Below the pieces are notes generated by a model that ran no database searches, had not been told where the DNA came from, and worked only from the letters and a program-made list of their open reading frames with translations. From Pseudomonas viridiflava (GTDB taxonomy: Bacteria; Pseudomonadota; Gammaproteobacteria; Pseudomonadales; Pseudomonadaceae), in NCBI RefSeq assembly GCF_900602065.1, contig NZ_UWFN01000200.1, forward strand, positions 1-64,000: 64,000 nt of DNA, read 5' to 3'. Position numbers and translations under genes: made by a program. Of this stretch, positions 50,718 through 58,699 are shown in pieces. Position 1 is the stretch's first letter; the number at the start of each line of letters is the position of its first letter.

Positions 50718-51734
50718 GTGAGCAAAACCATGAAAGCCCTGGTACTCGATGCACACGGCGACCTCGACCGTTTGCGCGTGGTAAGCGACAAGCCGGTACC
50801 GGCAGTCAGCCAGGGGCACGTCGTGATCCGCGTTGGCGCGTCATCCTTTAACTACCACGATGTGTTCACCGTCAAAGGCATGCCGGGTATCAAAGTACCG
50901 TTGCCGGTAGTCATCGGCCTGGATCTGGCAGGCACCATCACTGAGGTCGGCGAGGGCGTGAGTGGCTGGAGCGTTGGCGATCGTGTACTGGTCAATCCGT
51001 TGAAACCCGATGTCGGCCTGATGGGCGAAATGGTTGACGGCGGCATGGCTGAATATGCGCTGGTGGATGCCCGTCAGTTGATCAGCCTGCCGTCGGCAGT
51101 GAGCTTCGAGCAGGCCGCGGCGTTGCCGGTGGCTTATGGCACCGCGCACCGCATGTTGATCACTCACAACACCGTAAAACCTGGCGACCGGGTGTTGATT
51201 CTGGGGGCCAGTGGCGGTGTGGGCACGGCCAGCGTGATTCTTGCCAAACTGCTTGGCGCTGAGGTGATCGCTTGTGCGGGCAGTGATGCCAAGGGCGAGC
51301 GGCTCAAGGAAATCGGCGCCGATCACGTGCTCAATTATCGCGAGACCGACTTCTCCAAGTGGGCGATTGCCCAGTATGGCAAGCCGCAACGCCGCACCCA
51401 TGAAGGCGGCGTGGATGTAGTGATCAACTTCACCGGCGGCGACACCTGGGTGCCATCGCTCAAATGCCTGAAGCGCGGCGGCACCTTGCTGGTCTGTGGC
51501 GCGACTGCAGGTCACGATCCTGCCGAGGATTTGCGTTACGTGTGGAGCTTCGAGCTGAACATCAAGGGCTCCAACAGCTTCTACGAGGAAAACCTTGTGG
51601 GCCTGCTGGACCTGATTGCCGAGGGCAAGATCGATCCGCTGATCGACCGCGTCCTGCCTCTGGAACAGGCTGCCGAAGGCTTGGCACTGATCCGCGACCG
51701 TGAAGTGTTGGGCAAGGTTGTCGTCAAGCCCTGA
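50718..51734 (+). CDS. Zinc-type/quinone oxidoreductase-like alcohol dehydrogenase
   Basis: 338 aa from a GTG at 50718, which has CAGGAG 9-10 bp upstream; ATG at 50730 is a possible alternative. MDR superfamily: N-terminal GroES-like domain with FNYHDVFTVKGMPGIKVPLPVVIGLDLAGTI blocks, then the Rossmann nucleotide-binding GASGGVGTASV and a conserved GADHVLNYRE block. The catalytic-zinc Cys (C-G-T-D at the start) is replaced by NYHDV, as in zinc-free quinone reductase/enoyl reductase types, so an NADPH-dependent reduction of a C=C or C=O bond is likely. It is the first enzyme gene of the catabolic unit, followed by a BIME. Confidence 0.87.
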   Translation: MSKTMKALVLDAHGDLDRLRVVSDKPVPAVSQGHVVIRVGASSFNYHDVFTVKGMPGIKVPLPVVIGLDLAGTITEVGEGVSGWSVGDRVLVNPLKPDVGLMGEMVDGGMAEYALVDARQLISLPSAVSFEQAAALPVAYGTAHRMLITHNTVKPGDRVLILGASGGVGTASVILAKLLGAEVIACAGSDAKGERLKEIGADHVLNYRETDFSKWAIAQYGKPQRRTHEGGVDVVINFTGGDTWVPSLKCLKRGGTLLVCGATAGHDPAEDLRYVWSFELNIKGSNSFYEENLVGLLDLIAEGKIDPLIDRVLPLEQAAEGLALIRDREVLGKVVVKP

Positions 51735-51841
51735 GCTCTTTTTAACCTTTTAATGCTGTACCGCTGCCGGAGGTTTCCATTCCGCGGCACGGGGCTCGTT
51801 TGCCCTCGATTCAGCGACTCGGCTGGATTTAAACGCAACTT

Positions 51842-51915
51842 CTGTAGGAGCTGCCGAAGGCTGCGAAGCATTCGTCCTGCCACACCGCTATCGCAGCCCT
51901 CGGCAGCTCCTACAG
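51842..51915. repeat. Paired REP (BIME) inside the catabolic operon
   Basis: CTGTAGGAGCTGCCGAAGGC at 51842 pairs with its complement ending at 51915. The spacer carries CATTCGTCCTGCCACACCGC. It separates the oxidoreductase from the thioesterase gene and so may divide the transcript. Confidence 0.87.
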
Positions 51916-51977
51916 GCCCAGCGTTTGATGCGAGAAAGCGTGGGATCTCCCCTAACTAGACAAGCAGGAATTTGAAC

Positions 51978-52397
51978 ATGACCGATACATTGCCAACCGC
52001 TGCCGATATTCAAGCCCGTTTGCTCAAAGGGCCTTACCACCAATGGCTGGGCCTTGAAGTGATTGAGGTGGGCGAGGGCAGCATCGAACTCACCGCCAAA
52101 TGGCGCGAAGAGTGGGTGGTCAACGTCGAGGGCGGCTACACCCACGGCGGGATCCTCGCGGCATTGGTCGATCTGACGGCTGACTGGGCGCTGGTCTCGA
52201 AAACCGGCAAAGGCGTGCCGACCGTCGATCTGCGTGTCGATTACCACCGTGCCGCCAAGGGCGACCTGCGTGCCACGGGCCGGGTCATCAAGTTCGGCAA
52301 GCAGTTCTCGGTGGCGGAGGCTCAGGTGTTCGATAGTGAAGGGCATCTGGTCGCCAGTGGCCGTGGTCTTTATTCGACTCCTGCTGCCAAGGCCTGA
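51978..52397 (+). CDS. PaaI-type hotdog-fold thioesterase
   Basis: 139 aa from the ATG at 51978. The PaaI/YdiI-like hotdog fold shows GGYTHGGILAALVDLTADWAL (the HGG at 51-53 is where the catalytic motif lies, with a conserved acidic residue on the following helix), and the last strands VDLRVDYHRAAKGDLRATGRVIKFGKQFSVAEAQVFD. Such enzymes hydrolyse acyl-CoA thioesters, often aromatic ones. With the acyl-CoA ligase two genes downstream it can recycle CoA or release an intermediate. It is 2 bp from the VOC gene. Confidence 0.88.
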   Translation: MTDTLPTAADIQARLLKGPYHQWLGLEVIEVGEGSIELTAKWREEWVVNVEGGYTHGGILAALVDLTADWALVSKTGKGVPTVDLRVDYHRAAKGDLRATGRVIKFGKQFSVAEAQVFDSEGHLVASGRGLYSTPAAKA

Positions 52398-52399
52398 TC

Positions 52400-53188
52400 A
52401 TGCAAACCGCTCTGGATCATCTGGTCATCAATACTCGTTTCGAGACCGACACCGCAGCTCAAGTGTTCGCTGCGCTGGGTTTCACCCTCACGCCGCGTGG
52501 TTATCACTCGCTGGGTTCACTCAACCATTTGATGATGTTCCCGGGCGGTTACCTCGAACTCATCGGCCTGCCGCTGGGCACGCGCAAGTTACGCCAGGAG
52601 GTGCTGGACAGCCCGTTGGGCATTGACGGTCTGGTGCTGAGTACCCGTAACGCCCATGCCACGCACAGTGAACTGGTCAGCGGCGGATTTCTGGTGCAGC
52701 CGGTGCAGCGCTTCTCCCGCGCCGTGGAGCATCAGGGACGGGAGTTGACGGCGCGTTTCACCACCGTGCGGCTGCAAGCCAGCCAGTTTGCCGCCGGGCG
52801 GGTTTACTACTGCCATCACGAAACCCCCGAACTGGTCTGGCAGCCGCAGTGGCTGACGCATGCCAATGGTGTCAGCGCGATCGTCAAATTGACGGTGCTC
52901 AGCGCAGAGCCCGAAGGGGCACGCGAGCGCTATGCCGCATTGGGGCAACTGGGCGATGGCTTTGCACTGGACGTTATTGATCAGGTCACCCTTGAGCAGC
53001 GCTATGGCGCGTCCGCCAGTCAATTGAGCCAACGGGGCGAGCGCTTTGCGGCGATTACCCTGCGTTGCGCTGATCCTGCCGAACTGGCGCGCCTGGCCGG
53101 GCAGGCCTGTTTGCCCTATCGGCTCGAAGCGGAGCGGGTGCTGATCGAGATTGCCGAGTTCGAAACCTTGCTGGAGTTTGTCTCGTGA
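52400..53188 (+). CDS. VOC (glyoxalase-like) family protein
   Basis: 262 aa. It opens with LDHLVINTRFETDTAAQVFAALGF, the classical VOC start with the first metal histidine (LDHLV), and PGGYLELIGLP, which carries the family's metal-binding glutamate (E55). The second half repeats the pattern less clearly (TVLSAEPEGARERYAALG; VLIEIAEFETLLEF). Close to the PF13468 Glyoxalase_3-like type. It may be an isomerase, lyase or ring-cleavage enzyme on the CoA pathway; the reaction is unknown. The stop overlaps the acyl-CoA ligase start by 4 bp. Confidence 0.8.
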   Translation: MQTALDHLVINTRFETDTAAQVFAALGFTLTPRGYHSLGSLNHLMMFPGGYLELIGLPLGTRKLRQEVLDSPLGIDGLVLSTRNAHATHSELVSGGFLVQPVQRFSRAVEHQGRELTARFTTVRLQASQFAAGRVYYCHHETPELVWQPQWLTHANGVSAIVKLTVLSAEPEGARERYAALGQLGDGFALDVIDQVTLEQRYGASASQLSQRGERFAAITLRCADPAELARLAGQACLPYRLEAERVLIEIAEFETLLEFVS

Positions 53189-54771
53189 TCGACGGCATCA
53201 AAAACCTCGGCCGGTTGATAGACCGCCAGGCTGATCGGGAACGGGTGGCGTTTGTTGGAATAGACGATACAGCCTCGACCGGTAGGAGCGAACTTGTTCG
53301 CGAGGCGTCGAGCCTGACACACCGCCTCGCGAACAAGTTCGCTCCTACCGGGAGGGTGGCTGCAGAAAGAGTCATCACCTACGGCGAACTCGATGACCTT
53401 GCCGATGGCGTTGCCCGTGCGTTGGCGGCACGAGATTTCGCTCAGGGTGACAGGGTCGCCGTGTTGGCCGCCAACTCCGTGGAATACCTGGTGGTAGTGC
53501 TGGGCATCATGCGTGCCGGGCTGGTAGCGGTGCCGGTCAATTACAAATTCCCTGATGCCACGGTGCATTACGTGATTGCCGACAGCGGTGCACGGTTGCT
53601 GTTTTGTGATACGCGTCGTGTGTCGTCAGCACCCGTCGGGCTTGAGCACATCGAGTTGAGTACCGAGGGGCTTGATACTTTCGCCAATCCGGGGCCGTAC
53701 GAGGCATTCGCGCCACTGGCAGATGAACCCGCGCTGATCCTTTATACCTCGGGCTCCACCGGCAAACCCAAGGGCGTGTTGCTTAGCCATGCGGCGCATT
53801 TGTGGGTAGTGCGAACCCGTTTGCAGGCGACCCGCCTAGCCGACGAAAAACCACTGATTGCCGCACCGTTCTATCACATGAATGCTTTGGCGCTGGCCTT
53901 CCTCAGCCTGGCTTCTCACGCGACAACGGTGTTGCTGCCGCAGTTTACTGCGGCGGGTTACATCGCCGCGATTCAGCGTCACCGCTGCACCTGGTTGACC
54001 GCAGTGCCGCCGATGATCGCCATGATGCTCAGTGAGAAGAGCTTGCTCGCCGAGGCTGATCTGTCGCCGGTGCGGGTCGTACGCATGGGCTCGGCACCGG
54101 TAAGCGCGAGCCTGCTGGAGCAAATCCACCGCCTGCTGCCCGAAGCAAAAGTCATTAATGCCTATGGCACAACTGAAGGCGGGCCGGTGGTCTTTGCGCC
54201 ACATCCGGGTGGCTTACCCACCCCTGCGATGTCTCTGGGCTGTGCTCACCCAAAAGTACAGCTGCGATTGCGCGATGAAGCCGGTGCGCTCGGTGATCAG
54301 GGCGTACTGGAACTGCGCAGTCCCGGTTTGATGAGCGGATACCACAATCGCCTGGACCTGCCGCTGCCTTTTACCGCTGACGGTTATTACATCACCGGCG
54401 ACGTTTTCGCCCGCGACTCGCAGGGTTTCTACACCTTCGTCGGCCGCCGTGACGACATGTTTGTCAGTGGCGGCGAGAACATTTACCCCGGTGAAATCGA
54501 GAAATTGCTGGAGCGTCATCCCGCAGTACAGCAGGCCTGCGTGGTGCCGGTAGAAGACGCCATCAAAGGCCACAAGCCTGTGGCCTTTGTGGTTCTGCGC
54601 GAAGGTTTCAACGCCAGTGAAGATCAGCTCAAAAGCTTTGTGCTGGAGCACGCCGCCGCTTACCAGCATCCGCGACGGGTCTGGTTCCTTGCCGCATTGC
54701 CACTCGCCACGACTAACAAGATCGACCGCCGCGCCCTGATCGATCAGGCGCAATCAGTTTTGACTCAATAA
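53185..54771 (+). CDS. Acyl-CoA ligase (AMP-binding) with in-frame REP insertion
   Basis: 528 aa class I adenylate-forming enzyme that would activate a carboxylic acid to its CoA thioester. Motifs: LYTSGSTGKPKGVLLSH (P-loop, about 186-202), YGTTEGGPVV, YITGDVFARDSQGFYTFVGRRDDMF (hinge Asp/Arg) and the C-terminal catalytic lysine in ATTNKIDRR. The N-terminus holds a segment not found in the family: residues about 32-56 are read from a perfect 29-bp-arm REP hairpin (53279-53351) and connect VGIDD with RVITYGELDDL. The insertion keeps the frame and lies in a surface turn before the first ligase strand. Overlaps the VOC gene by 4 bp. Confidence 0.92.
   Translation: MIDGIKNLGRLIDRQADRERVAFVGIDDTASTGRSELVREASSLTHRLANKFAPTGRVAAERVITYGELDDLADGVARALAARDFAQGDRVAVLAANSVEYLVVVLGIMRAGLVAVPVNYKFPDATVHYVIADSGARLLFCDTRRVSSAPVGLEHIELSTEGLDTFANPGPYEAFAPLADEPALILYTSGSTGKPKGVLLSHAAHLWVVRTRLQATRLADEKPLIAAPFYHMNALALAFLSLASHATTVLLPQFTAAGYIAAIQRHRCTWLTAVPPMIAMMLSEKSLLAEADLSPVRVVRMGSAPVSASLLEQIHRLLPEAKVINAYGTTEGGPVVFAPHPGGLPTPAMSLGCAHPKVQLRLRDEAGALGDQGVLELRSPGLMSGYHNRLDLPLPFTADGYYITGDVFARDSQGFYTFVGRRDDMFVSGGENIYPGEIEKLLERHPAVQQACVVPVEDAIKGHKPVAFVVLREGFNASEDQLKSFVLEHAAAYQHPRRVWFLAALPLATTNKIDRRALIDQAQSVLTQ
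53279..53351. repeat. REP hairpin inside the acyl-CoA ligase coding region
   Basis: CCGGTAGGAGCGAACTTGTT...GGCG (53279-53307) and its exact complement (53323-53351) form a 29-bp stem with a 15-base loop, in frame within the gene. Same class as the REPs at 47195 and 60471. Confidence 0.93.
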
Positions 54772-54780
54772 GGACCGCTC

Positions 54781-55854
54781 ATGACCCTTGCAAAGTTGTT
54801 GCTGCCGCTGTCTGTGCCCTTGATGTTCGCCGCCACCCAGGCCTGGGCGCTGGATGATGTAACCGTGGCGCTGGCGATTCCGCCTGCCGTGCATGACGGC
54901 GCGGCCTATGCTGCCGCTGAAGAACTGGGCCTGTTCAAGGAGCAGGGGCTGAAGGTCAACGTGGTGGTGTTTCAGGGGGCGGGTGCCTTGCTGCCTCAAT
55001 TGGCGAGCAAGCGCGTGACCTTCGGTTTCCCGGTCGCCGAGCCGATCATATCCAGCTACTTCAACGGCAAAGATCCGCTGCCGGTGCGCTATTTCTACAA
55101 CGGCGTACCCAGCCAGACCATGGAGTACGCGGTGCTGGCCGACTCGCCGATCAAGTCGCTGGCTGACCTCAAAGGCAAGCAGATCGGCGTAGGCGCATTG
55201 ACCTGGGGCACCTTGCCCAACAGCCGTGCGGCGTTGCGCATCGCCGGGCTGGAACCGGGCAAGAACGTCGAATTTGTAGCGGTCGGTGCTTTGGGCGCGG
55301 GCTTCCAGGCACTGAAAACCGGGCGCGTCGATGCGCTCAATTTCAACAGCAGTTGGGATGACATGCTGGAGCTGTCCGGCACGCCGATTCGGCGGATTGC
55401 CTACCCTCCGGTGTTCCAGGAAAACCCCGGTAATGGCTTCGTTGCCCATGTAGACACGTTCAAGGAAAACCCTGACCTGATCCGCCGTTTTGGTCGGGCT
55501 TATACCCAAGGGCAACTGGTCTGTGAGGCCAACCCGACGTATTGCGTGCAGGCGTTTTGGCGTCAGCATCCTGAAAGCAAACCGGCAGACGCCGACGGCA
55601 AAGGCCTGGCCGATGCTCGTGAACTGTTGGTTCGTCGTTTGCGTAACACCTTGCATCACCCGGATGGCAGTGACCGGGTACCCGGCGAATACAACCTGCA
55701 GATCATCAAGGATGCGATTTCGGCCATGGCCAAAACCGGGGAATTCCCGACAGCCGACGTGCCAGTGGACACGATCTTCTCCAACGAGTTTGTCCCGGCG
55801 TTCAGTGACTTTGATCGCGCCGCACTGGTCAAGCGTGCTCAGGAGGCGAAATGA
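54781..55854 (+). CDS. NMT1/SsuA-like substrate-binding protein (second set)
   Basis: 357 aa, signal peptide about 1-23 (QAWALDD). Blocks VTVALAIPPAVHDGAAYAAAEELGLFKEQGLKV, VVVFQGAGALLPQLASKRVTFGF and SLADLKGKQIGVGALTWGT place it in the NMT1/THI5-like periplasmic family, but longer than usual: a C-terminal extension with FVAHVDTFKENPDLIRRFGRAYTQG and a Cys pair (CEANPTYC) is extra. It pairs with the ATPase at 57155 and permease at 57906, from which it is separated by the alpha/beta hydrolase gene. The stop overlaps that gene's start by 4 bp. Confidence 0.88.
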   Translation: MTLAKLLLPLSVPLMFAATQAWALDDVTVALAIPPAVHDGAAYAAAEELGLFKEQGLKVNVVVFQGAGALLPQLASKRVTFGFPVAEPIISSYFNGKDPLPVRYFYNGVPSQTMEYAVLADSPIKSLADLKGKQIGVGALTWGTLPNSRAALRIAGLEPGKNVEFVAVGALGAGFQALKTGRVDALNFNSSWDDMLELSGTPIRRIAYPPVFQENPGNGFVAHVDTFKENPDLIRRFGRAYTQGQLVCEANPTYCVQAFWRQHPESKPADADGKGLADARELLVRRLRNTLHHPDGSDRVPGEYNLQIIKDAISAMAKTGEFPTADVPVDTIFSNEFVPAFSDFDRAALVKRAQEAK

Positions 55855-57158
55855 GCCCGCAGTTCTGGATCGATCTATCGGAAGGTCTGATCGACCAGGC
55901 CCGGCATATTCGCTTCACCGGTCTGGCCGCGGGCGAGGCCAGCTTGCGCGCCTGGTTGCAGTGCGCTGATGGCAGCCGCTGGGAGAGTCATGCGCGTTTT
56001 CTGATCGGAGCGCCGGGCGAGCTTGATCTGGCCAAAGACGCCCCACACAGCGGCGATTGGTTGTCTGCGGACGCGATGGCGCTGGTCTGGTCGATGCACC
56101 AGGTCAAGCCACCCACGAGTGTGCCCTCGCAGGAAAGCCTCGCGGCACAGCGTGTCGAACTGCAATTGACTGACGCCAAGGGGCAGCAAATCAGCGGTGC
56201 GTTTACTCAGCACTATCTGGCGGCCGGGGTGCAACGAAGCGAGATCAGAGAGGGTGGAGTCAGCGGCACGCTTTTTCGCCCTGAAGGTGATCAGCCTCGG
56301 GCGGCAGTGGTTGTGCTGAACGGCTCCGGCGGTGGTACACCGCAACAGCGGGCCGCGCTTTATGCTGCCCATGGCTATACGGCGTTGGCACTGGGCTATT
56401 TCAAGGCGCCGGGTCGTCCTGAGCACATCAGCGACACACCGCTGGAGTATTTTCAACAGGCGCTGGAGTGGGTGGCCAATACGCTCAAGCCCAAGGACGA
56501 CTTTATTGCCGTTGCAGGGTTGTCCCGGGGCGGTGAGCTGGCGCTGCTGCTGGGGTCGTATTTTCCGGGTTTGGTCAGTGCTGTCATCGGCTACGTGCCG
56601 AGTTCAGTGGTCCACGGTACCCTGCGCGCCGGTCGACCGGAGCAACCCCGGGACGCGAATGCCTGGACCTGGCAAGGACAGCCGCTGACCAACGTCTGGC
56701 AAAACAACCCGCGGGTCGACTGGCGCCCGTTCGACGTGGCGGAGCCGGCTGGCGCGCCGATCCGTCAAGCTCCGGCGTTTGTCGCGGTGCAACAGGATGC
56801 ACCGTCCGTTGCCAGGGCGCGTATTCCGGTGGAGAACATCAACGGCCCGTTGTTGCTGATCTCCGGTGACGATGATGGTTTCTGGCCTTCAGCCGCCTAC
56901 AGCGCCGAAATCGAGGCAGACCTGCACGCACGGGGTCATGCCTGGCCTGTCGAGCATGTGCTCAATCAGGGCGCCGGACACGCCATTGGCTTCCCGTATG
57001 TGCCGACCACGATGATTGCCCGCCTGCATCCGGTGGCCAGGGTGTCGATCAGTGGCGGCGGCACGCCTGCGGCCAACGCATTGGCCAACCAGCACAGCTG
57101 GGGCAGGGTGCTGGCGTTTCTGGACCGGGCTGTTGCTGCCAGGAGTTCTGCGCGATGA
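55851..57158 (+). CDS. BAAT-like acyl-CoA thioesterase / acyltransferase (alpha/beta hydrolase)
   Basis: 435 aa with the two-domain layout of the bile-acid-CoA:amino acid N-acyltransferase/acyl-CoA thioesterase family: N-terminal beta-sandwich (about 1-130, IRFTGLAAGEASLRAWLQC type) and an alpha/beta hydrolase C-terminal domain. Catalytic candidates: Ser225 in GLSRG, Asp in SGDDDGFWP (340-342) and His377 in GAGHAIGFPY. In vertebrate relatives the nucleophile can be Cys or Ser. It would cleave or transfer the acyl group of a CoA ester or an amide conjugate. Overlaps both neighbouring transporter genes by 4 bp, so it belongs tightly to the uptake set. Confidence 0.85.
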   Translation: MSPQFWIDLSEGLIDQARHIRFTGLAAGEASLRAWLQCADGSRWESHARFLIGAPGELDLAKDAPHSGDWLSADAMALVWSMHQVKPPTSVPSQESLAAQRVELQLTDAKGQQISGAFTQHYLAAGVQRSEIREGGVSGTLFRPEGDQPRAAVVVLNGSGGGTPQQRAALYAAHGYTALALGYFKAPGRPEHISDTPLEYFQQALEWVANTLKPKDDFIAVAGLSRGGELALLLGSYFPGLVSAVIGYVPSSVVHGTLRAGRPEQPRDANAWTWQGQPLTNVWQNNPRVDWRPFDVAEPAGAPIRQAPAFVAVQQDAPSVARARIPVENINGPLLLISGDDDGFWPSAAYSAEIEADLHARGHAWPVEHVLNQGAGHAIGFPYVPTTMIARLHPVARVSISGGGTPAANALANQHSWGRVLAFLDRAVAARSSAR

Positions 57159-57913
57159 GTGCTGCACTGAGCCTGCAGCAAGTAGGGCTGACCTATGAGA
57201 CCCGGCGCGGGCATATTCAGGCGTTAAGCAACATCGACCTGAATGTTGCCGAGGGCGAGTTTGTCGCGTTGCTGGGGCCATCGGGATGCGGCAAATCCAC
57301 CTTGCTGAAACTTGCAGCGGGTTTGTTGCCTGTTTCCAGCGGCCGCATCGAATTGGCGGGGCGTGAGGTACAGGGGCCAAGCCGGCAAAGCGGCGTGGTG
57401 TTCCAGAAACCCAATATGCTGCCGTGGAAGTCGGTCCTGGATAACGTGCTGTTGCCCGCGAAAACCCTCGGTTTGCCCATGGCTGAATCCCGAGAGCGGG
57501 CGGTGCAATTGCTGGAACTGGTGGGTCTACAGGCGTTTGCCAACGACTACCCGTTCGAGCTGTCCGGTGGCATGCAGCAACGGGTCGGTATTGCCCGTAT
57601 GTTATTGCACGATCCGCAGATGCTATTGATGGATGAGCCGTTCGCGGCGCTGGATGCCATGTCCCGTGAGGCGCTGACGCTGGAGTTGCAACGTATCTGG
57701 AGCGTACACCGCAAGTCCGTGCTGTTCATCACTCACAGCATTCAGGAGGCGGTGTTTCTCGCCGACCGGGTGCTGGTGATGTCGCCGTCACCCGGCACCA
57801 TTATTGATGAGCTGACGATTCCTCTGCCGCGCCCGCGAACCCTGGATACTCTCAACGATCCGCAGTTTGCCGCGCTGTGTCATCACCTGCGGAGCCACTT
57901 CAGCCATGCGTAA
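57155..57913 (+). CDS. Tau/Ssu-type ABC transporter ATP-binding protein (second set)
   Basis: 252 aa. Walker A GPSGCGKST, Q-loop FQKPNMLPWKSV, signature LSGGMQQRVGIARML, Walker B LLMDEPFAALD, H-loop THSIQEAV. NMLPWKSVLDNVLLP after the Q-loop is typical of the NMT1/SsuB-type transporters. Overlaps the hydrolase gene by 4 bp and the permease gene by 8 bp. Confidence 0.93.
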   Translation: MSAALSLQQVGLTYETRRGHIQALSNIDLNVAEGEFVALLGPSGCGKSTLLKLAAGLLPVSSGRIELAGREVQGPSRQSGVVFQKPNMLPWKSVLDNVLLPAKTLGLPMAESRERAVQLLELVGLQAFANDYPFELSGGMQQRVGIARMLLHDPQMLLMDEPFAALDAMSREALTLELQRIWSVHRKSVLFITHSIQEAVFLADRVLVMSPSPGTIIDELTIPLPRPRTLDTLNDPQFAALCHHLRSHFSHA

Positions 57914-58685
57914 ATTAGTGCCGTTGTTGTATCCACTGACCAGTCTGGCAGTGCTGATTCTGGTCTGGGACCAGAGCGTACGCTGGCTGGGAATTTCCGA
58001 TTATCTGCTGCCACCGCCGTTGGCGGTCTATCACGCACTGGCCAACGGGTTCGCTGACGGGACCTTGTGGCCGCACATTGCGTCGACCGTCATCGAGACG
58101 TTGAGTGGTTATGTGCTGGGTTCGGTACTGGCCATTGTTCTCGGTGCAGTGCTGGCTGAATCGCGAACCTTCGAACGCTTTGTCTACCCGCTGCTGATTG
58201 GCCTGCAGGCCACGCCGAAAGTTGCGCTGGGGCCGATCATCCTGGTCTGGTTCGGCTTTGGCATCGCTTCAAAGATCGTCCTCGTGACTCTGGTGTGCTT
58301 CTTCCCGCTGTTCGTCAATACGGTGAATGGCATCCGCCGTACCGACCCGGAGTTGCTGGACGCCTGCCGGGCGTTTTCGGCATCGCGGTTGTATCTGCTG
58401 CTGCATGTGAAGTTTCCGGCAGCGGCGGGGGAAGTCTTCGCCGGTTTGCAGATCGGTATCTCACTGGCGCTGATCGGCGCGGTCGTCGGCGAGTTTCTCT
58501 CGTCGCAAAGCGGGCTGGGTTACCTGATCGCCTCAAGCTCGGTGAGCATGAACATGGCAACGATGTTCAGCGGCCTGATCCTGCTGGCGCTGATCGGCCT
58601 GTGCGGCGCGCAAAGCGTGCGAGCCCTACAGCATCGCGTGATTTTCTGGGAGCCGGGTGCCGCCCGGCGACAACGTAAAGACTGA
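57906..58685 (+). CDS. Tau/Ssu-type ABC transporter permease (second set)
   Basis: 259 aa from the ATG at 57906, which overlaps the ATPase stop by 8 bp. Six membrane helices; EAA loop LLDACRAFSASRLYLLLHVKFPAAAGEVF; block GYVLGSVLAIVLGAVLAESRTFERFVYPLLIGLQATPKVALGPI is typical of the SsuC/TauC/thiamine-pyrimidine permease family. Together with 54781 and 57155 it forms the second importer of the operon. Confidence 0.92.
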   Translation: MRKLVPLLYPLTSLAVLILVWDQSVRWLGISDYLLPPPLAVYHALANGFADGTLWPHIASTVIETLSGYVLGSVLAIVLGAVLAESRTFERFVYPLLIGLQATPKVALGPIILVWFGFGIASKIVLVTLVCFFPLFVNTVNGIRRTDPELLDACRAFSASRLYLLLHVKFPAAAGEVFAGLQIGISLALIGAVVGEFLSSQSGLGYLIASSSVSMNMATMFSGLILLALIGLCGAQSVRALQHRVIFWEPGAARRQRKD

Positions 58686-58699
58686 ATCAAGGAGTGCTC

